Below are positions 59,011 through 64,000 of a DNA stretch of 64,000 bases, one piece after another. The stretch is from Mantis religiosa (lineage: Eukaryota > Arthropoda > Insecta > Mantodea > Mantidae). The stretch is from the NCBI GenBank assembly GCA_030765055.1, contig JAUKNK010000326.1:932479-996478 (forward strand). Reading direction: 5' to 3'. The position numbers and the translations under genes were made by a program. Below the pieces are notes generated by a model that saw nothing but the letters and a program-made list of their open reading frames with translations, was not told the origin of the DNA and did not search any database. Position 1 is the first letter of the stretch. Every line of letters begins with the position of its first letter.

Positions 59011-60702
59011 ATAACTTGTGAATCAAGTACCTCAAATGTGAATACCTGCATACAATTACACACAGCAACTTTTGGAAATGCTAATATCTCTTTCAGAAAC
59101 CTGACGTGAGGTGAAACGCAGTTATTACTTCTAAGCTTAGACGTTTCTCCTTTCTCATATACATAGGTAGTGACAATTTATCATTTGTTCTACTACTTTA
59201 TTTTAGTTATAACAGGTATTGCATTCCAACCGAAAATATATATCATTATTTAACGTCAAATATGTTTTTGGAAACTGTGTGAAACTGAAAAGCATTCTAT
59301 AAAGGCCAACCGATCTTAGAGCAGCTTATGCCAAAACAATATCTGTTAATCAAACAGTTTATATAGATTGAGCATCTTTCGACGATGAGATACAAAGTCT
59401 GCCCACATATGAAAAATAGTTCACTTAAGAAAACCTTTATTCTCGCTGAAATGGCTTTATCAAGTTTCATTTAAGTTATATATCCTTTAGATATCCTCAC
59501 TACAAATTTATTGTTTTAGGCTTTTATATCCTCAGAGATCTCTGCATTAAAGATGACATTTACTTAACTGGTAAAGTGTAATAGGGAGGAAAAATCTTAC
59601 AACAAAAAGCTAGAGCTCTCTATAATACACAACTTATGTAACACTTTATGGGACGATACATTTTCTAGGCATTCTTTGTTACTTGTCCAAGTTTACCAAA
59701 ATTGATACTTAACTCAAATGTGAGTCACAAAGCAACCTGCTCATAAAACATTTGACTATCTCGTAAACACTTCTAATTCAACATATTCCCCTTTAGCCTA
59801 CAAGACAATTATCGATATGTTAGTGTTATCTCGATATAATAATAGAGCAATAAATGTTTGTACCAATAATATATTCAAGGGTCATGTAAATACAACAGAT
59901 TTTTATAAATTTTACCAATTTCATTTGTATGACCTCTGGCATTCATTTTTCAATAAATTATTACTGCAATCTTTATATATTTTTGATATACCTATATGCT
60001 TGTACAAGTTACCTTAGCCTGTCTTTCTTGTCTGAAGCTTTTTCACTTGGTACTCATGTTATCATTTGTGAATTTTTTTTACTGTGCTTCACACAATTCT
60101 TTCAAAATAAATACATTGCTAATACCATTTGCATGTAGGACTAGAATATGGAAACCGACAGACAAATCCTTTAAGTCCTGATCACTACGTGATGTCTTTG
60201 CAGGGCGGGATATAAAGCAATAAGCCCTTTCTCAATGTCTAAAGGTACATATTTCAAACTTGGAACCAATAAAATTATTATCTACAGAATGATTGTGTCC
60301 ACAAAATGAAGTTAGACATAATGTTTGTACTTCAACAAGATGTACATTTCTCGTAACATTTCGTCTATCTGTTATGGTTTCTGTCATCCAGAAAACAACG
60401 AGCTTCAAGGGCTATTCCCACAACATACAAACAACTAGAGTATATGTTATTTTAGCCAACTAGAAGAAACCCAAAACTTAAAAATACTTGGTGTAGCTTT
60501 TTGAACAAATTAACAAGCAATAGCTACCTCAAAGTTAAGTAAAACAATACATAAACTGAGTACCTTAACGAGATGTTAACTAATGCAAATTTAATCGTTT
60601 TTGCTCAATAGTCATCCGTAGGCTAAGTTATGGATTGACAGAGTCAAACTTAAAAATTCGGTCCGATGGCCGGGGTTTAGACCACATATTGAATACATAT
60701 TG
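59011..60702 (+). repeat. Block H, copy 2, then unassigned AT-rich DNA
   Basis: 59030-60180 aligns with 19960-20900 and, in part, 48700-49160. 60180-60702 shows no gene and no clear repeat partner. Confidence 0.55.
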
Positions 60703-62045
60703 AGACAATGTATGTAACTCTAGATTAGCTCAGCCACCCAAGCAGGATAAACAAAATCCAACACGTGTAATTAACCTACAATAGCATTCAGAAGGAAAGG
60801 CTAGGATATAATAGAGTTGTAAAAACATTTGAAAAAAGTGAAAGCAAAAACATTAGATTAATCTGGCACACTCGTAAATAATTTCCCTATGTCTTTATAA
60901 AAATGAGTACACGAAATCGTTTAGAGAAAATATGTAAAGTACGAAACAGAAAATACACGGGAATACGTTGGCGGAATACCGTACATTAAACACGAAAATA
61001 CAAGAGCAATAGATGACTTTTTGGAAATTGTGTATGGGCAAGAACAAATTACACTAAACAGATAACTGTGAAAAGGAAAAAACAGAAGTAAATAATCACA
61101 ATCTATCTACTAAATTAAAATAACTAGAGCAGTGAGGTTGGCAACATTAAATCATTAATTATTTTCAGAATTATTTGAACAACTGTTAACCCATGCGAAG
61201 GAAAATCACGTTTAACACAACAATCCTTCTTTTTCCTAACGTATCTTCATAAAATCAAAACCCAGTTACAATAGCACCAAGCTAACAACTAACATTTAGG
61301 ATAACATTTCCATGTTAAACTTCATGAATTATAATCCCGAAAAAACAAGTAGAGGAAGTTAAAACTCTAATGCATGCAACCGGGAAGTACTGAAACTACA
61401 CGTAACATACTCAAAAGGAGCAATCATTACAAGACATTAACAAAAATATCTATGTCAAGTATCATCAGTTCATTAATTGTACAAGCAGGATGACTCAACA
61501 AAACAAAATCTGCTGTACTATATTTGGTACAGCAATACTAAAACTACATTTAGTAAAGGAAGTCCAAAGGTACACAAAACCCTTTTGACGTGAGGCATGT
61601 AATACAGGAAGTGGATGCGTACCAGTAGAATTAAATGACACATAGCTTGTCTTGAAGGGGAATAAAAAATATGTCCCTCATATATATTGAGAAGGACATA
61701 GCAATCATTGCCTATAAATGTATTTCCAAACGAAAGAACATCCAAATTTCCATTCCAATCTCATTAAATCTTTCACAAGAAATCAAATTCCAGAAATGCA
61801 AACACTCTAAACTACGTAATACAGCAACTTGTTTTGTCACCAAGTGTGAACGAATTCTTTTTTAAATCCAATGAAGTTTGTTTTAGAAGTAAGGCTTCAA
61901 TTGGTAAAGGTAAAAATGATAACTAAATATTACATTGCAGTATAAGACATCAAGTAAGGTATAAATAAGTTCGTAACTTACCTAGGTCAGACAGAAACAC
62001 CTACCTCGCCCGGGATATTGTACACAACTCACCGCGACTCTCATT
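60703..62045. repeat. Dispersed repeat G, copy 2
   Basis: The partner of 56110-57545, in the same orientation, about 4.5 kb away. It is followed directly by the end of block B. Confidence 0.65.
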
Positions 62046-63689
62046 TCATTACAACGCTAAGACAAAGAGGCTTGAGTGTATACAAAAAAATTCCAATTGA
62101 CAAATCATTAAATATGTGAAGGTAAGTTTTCTGGATTACGTATATATTTAAGCGTAATGCTGTTTGCTTTATGGTTGTATTCATAATAGTTGCGTCTTTT
62201 GGTTAATCTGCGTATTGTTGTCTTGAACTTGCATGCCATCTTGGAAGTGCTTTGTCCTGTTCTCACCATTGTTACATGAACCATACGATTCAAACGTAAT
62301 TGACGTTTGTGACACGAGTAGTTAAGCGTTTCCAACATTTATCTCATATTTGAAAAGACTGCCGTTTTCAAATATGGCGTACTATAGGTTTCTTTGCTGA
62401 TATGACTTGCGATGTGGGAAACAGAACTTATCTTTAGAGCAAACAATTTTTTCTAATTGTTATACACCATTAACGTTTTCCAGATATTCCTCAAAATCTT
62501 GCTACTTTTATATCTCAAAAGTTCTAAGCCCCAAACTTTATTACTAAGTTCGTAGAAATAGCATGGATCATGAAAGCCAAGATATACCAGCCCGCCTTTT
62601 AAAAATATAGCTATAACTTCTGTTTCCTGTACCCATTTTGTATGTTCAAGGAATGCATAATATAAATATCTCTGTAAAATTTACTTGAAGCAATCTTACC
62701 AACTTCCCTTTGCCGTCCACAGATGGCTCTACCAGTAATATCTTATCGTAGAGAAAAATGTATAGTCGATTACAGAGTCCTCTTTTGTTTCTAAATACCT
62801 TAAAGTTGATTGGCTTTTGTTGAGTGAGAACAAACAGCACCTTTAGTATATACTGAAAAAGTATCATAAGAAAAAGCAATTGTGCGTGAGAGAACAAGTC
62901 TCCTAAACTAAGAATAACTTTAATCAGTTCGCCTATTCGTTTCGTAGGTTAATCGCCAATTCAGAAAATGTAATAGACTTTTAGTAGTCACATCCAATTG
63001 TAATTAACTTCATATCTAGAAAGGCTCCTTCCTCATCTCACAAACGTCATACTAGTACACCATTTAAGTGTCTAAGACGCTGTACAGGATTTTGAAAAAT
63101 AAAGGTTATAGGAGAAACTGCTCCAGGTGATTCCCTAATTAATCCGTGCTTTCACCCATTTTCAATATCTACATATATATTGCCAACCCTTTCTCCACCA
63201 CATACTGCAACCTATACCAAATCTGGGTGTTAAGATTTCACAGCACCCCAAATTTTGTTTCCCTGGAGTCTACGAATTTGGAATGAGATGCAATATTTAA
63301 GTAACTTTCATGATAAATATAACAAATAACAACAGTCAATTTACTAGATGTGGCGTCACAAATAAAAGAGTTTTGTAAAAGACAAACAAAATATTAATAC
63401 AAAAGTTAGAGTTTGTTAAACCGTACAATTTATATAAATACCTCCTCTGTGGAGACAACCATTTCCCATATATCGCATAGCAATGTCTGATATTTCAAAA
63501 CTGACATATTTCCCTAATGTTAAATCATTTTTACATTTTCTCCTCTTACTCAGTGAAGGAGAACAGAATGCCAACATCCACCACATAGCGACCAGCTGTT
63601 TAAACAGTTAACTGTCACTTAAAGACACAAATCTCAAAGTGTACACAACAAATATAGAAATAATCACTTATTAATTCTTAATTAACAAA
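62046..63689 (+). repeat. Background repeat: block E copy 4, core-containing part and block H copy 3
   Basis: 62067-62410 matches 57811-58140. 62530-62760 matches the pre-core and core region (GCCGTCCACAGATGGCTCTA at 62712). 63195-63640 matches 20785-21230. No gene. Confidence 0.6.
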
Positions 63690-64000
63690 TAATTCTTCTC
63701 CACTGAAACCGCAGGACTTCCTGCCGACGTGTACCGTTGCCTCGTGGCTCCTGAGGGCAACCATTCACTCTATTACCTACTCAGCCTTCACCGCGAAGAA
63801 TAAACACAGACGCACGGTACTCCGTCTGAAGGTCAACTGCAGCAAGGCTTCCCTCTCCACGGGCAAGGTGTCACCCAATGCTGTCACTAGCTGATATGGT
63901 CTGTTCGGTTTTCTCAACGGTAAACCCCTGTCCACGCTGTTTGATATGGGCACCGGCTGACCGTGTCAACAAGCACGCGACATCGCTCCTCTCCCACCCA
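63690..64000 (+). pseudogene. GC-rich fragment at the window edge, possibly retroelement protease
   Basis: Base composition changes sharply to GC-rich. One + frame from about 63790 reads TVLRLKVNCSKASLSTGKVS, then a stop, then GLFGFLNGKPLSTLFDMGTG and another stop. NGKPL..LFD.G(T/S) resembles the active-site surroundings of aspartic proteases of LTR retrotransposons (usual core LFDTGS), with Met in place of Thr. Upstream frames differ. The rest would lie beyond the window. Weak assignment. Confidence 0.3.

Overview
The window looks like gene-poor, AT-rich nuclear DNA of an insect or closely related arthropod. The grounds are the non-LTR retrotransposon families present (Jockey clade and R1 clade, both characteristic of arthropods), a Ty3/Gypsy gag relic, a probable mariner relic, abundant microsatellites and the lack of any recognisable host gene. 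No rRNA, tRNA, CRISPR array or bacterial-type operon was seen; I did not run a structured tRNA or ncRNA scan.

Two layers can be read. The first is the AT-rich background, which is not unique sequence. Almost all of it resolves into diverged direct repeats in one orientation. Homologous stretches recur at about 0.82-2.05, 9.04-9.45, 19.9-24.4, 29.3-30.2, 32.9-36.9, 39.6-42.8, 44.6-46.2, 47.0-49.2, 51.0-52.9, 54.1-55.3, 57.7-60.2 and 62.1-63.7 kb. A short core close to CTGTCCACAGATGGCTCTGT occurs at least 14 times, always on the + strand. Once inserted elements are subtracted, neighbouring cores are often about 1.1-1.7 kb apart or a multiple of that. I infer an old, decayed head-to-tail array. 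A higher-order duplication with an offset of about 7.1 kb is still legible (32.9-36.9 kb against 40.0-46.2 kb).

The second layer is GC-richer retroelement insertions in this array. In order these are: a 5'-truncated Jockey element (2.05-6.33 kb); a second Jockey-type RT fragment (6.4-7.3 kb); a near full-length Jockey element with a 10-bp target-site duplication (TSD) (9.46-14.76 kb); a full-length R1-clade element with a 15-bp TSD, an intact ORF1 and a lightly damaged ORF2 (14.81-19.93 kb); a Gypsy gag and a Jockey fragment on the minus strand (25.56-26.84 kb); a composite R1/microsatellite insertion with a 12-bp TSD (27.56-29.29 kb); a head-to-tail Jockey composite bounded by about 300-bp direct repeats (36.93-39.60 kb); a young-looking truncated Jockey copy with an 11-bp TSD (42.79-44.56 kb); a short 3' Jockey copy (46.20-46.97 kb); and another Jockey fragment (52.92-54.10 kb). 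Two relics of a further RT family lie at 8.0-9.0 and 31.0-31.9 kb.

In these elements ORF1 encodes a zinc-knuckle RNA-binding protein and ORF2 an AP-like endonuclease plus reverse transcriptase. All ORF2 copies seen here are broken, so no autonomous element is evident. The observations most worth pursuing are the decayed array and its conserved core, the repeated insertion of unrelated retroelements at one position of the repeat, and small 3' UTR hairpins that are maintained, in one case by a compensatory base-pair change, between diverged element copies.
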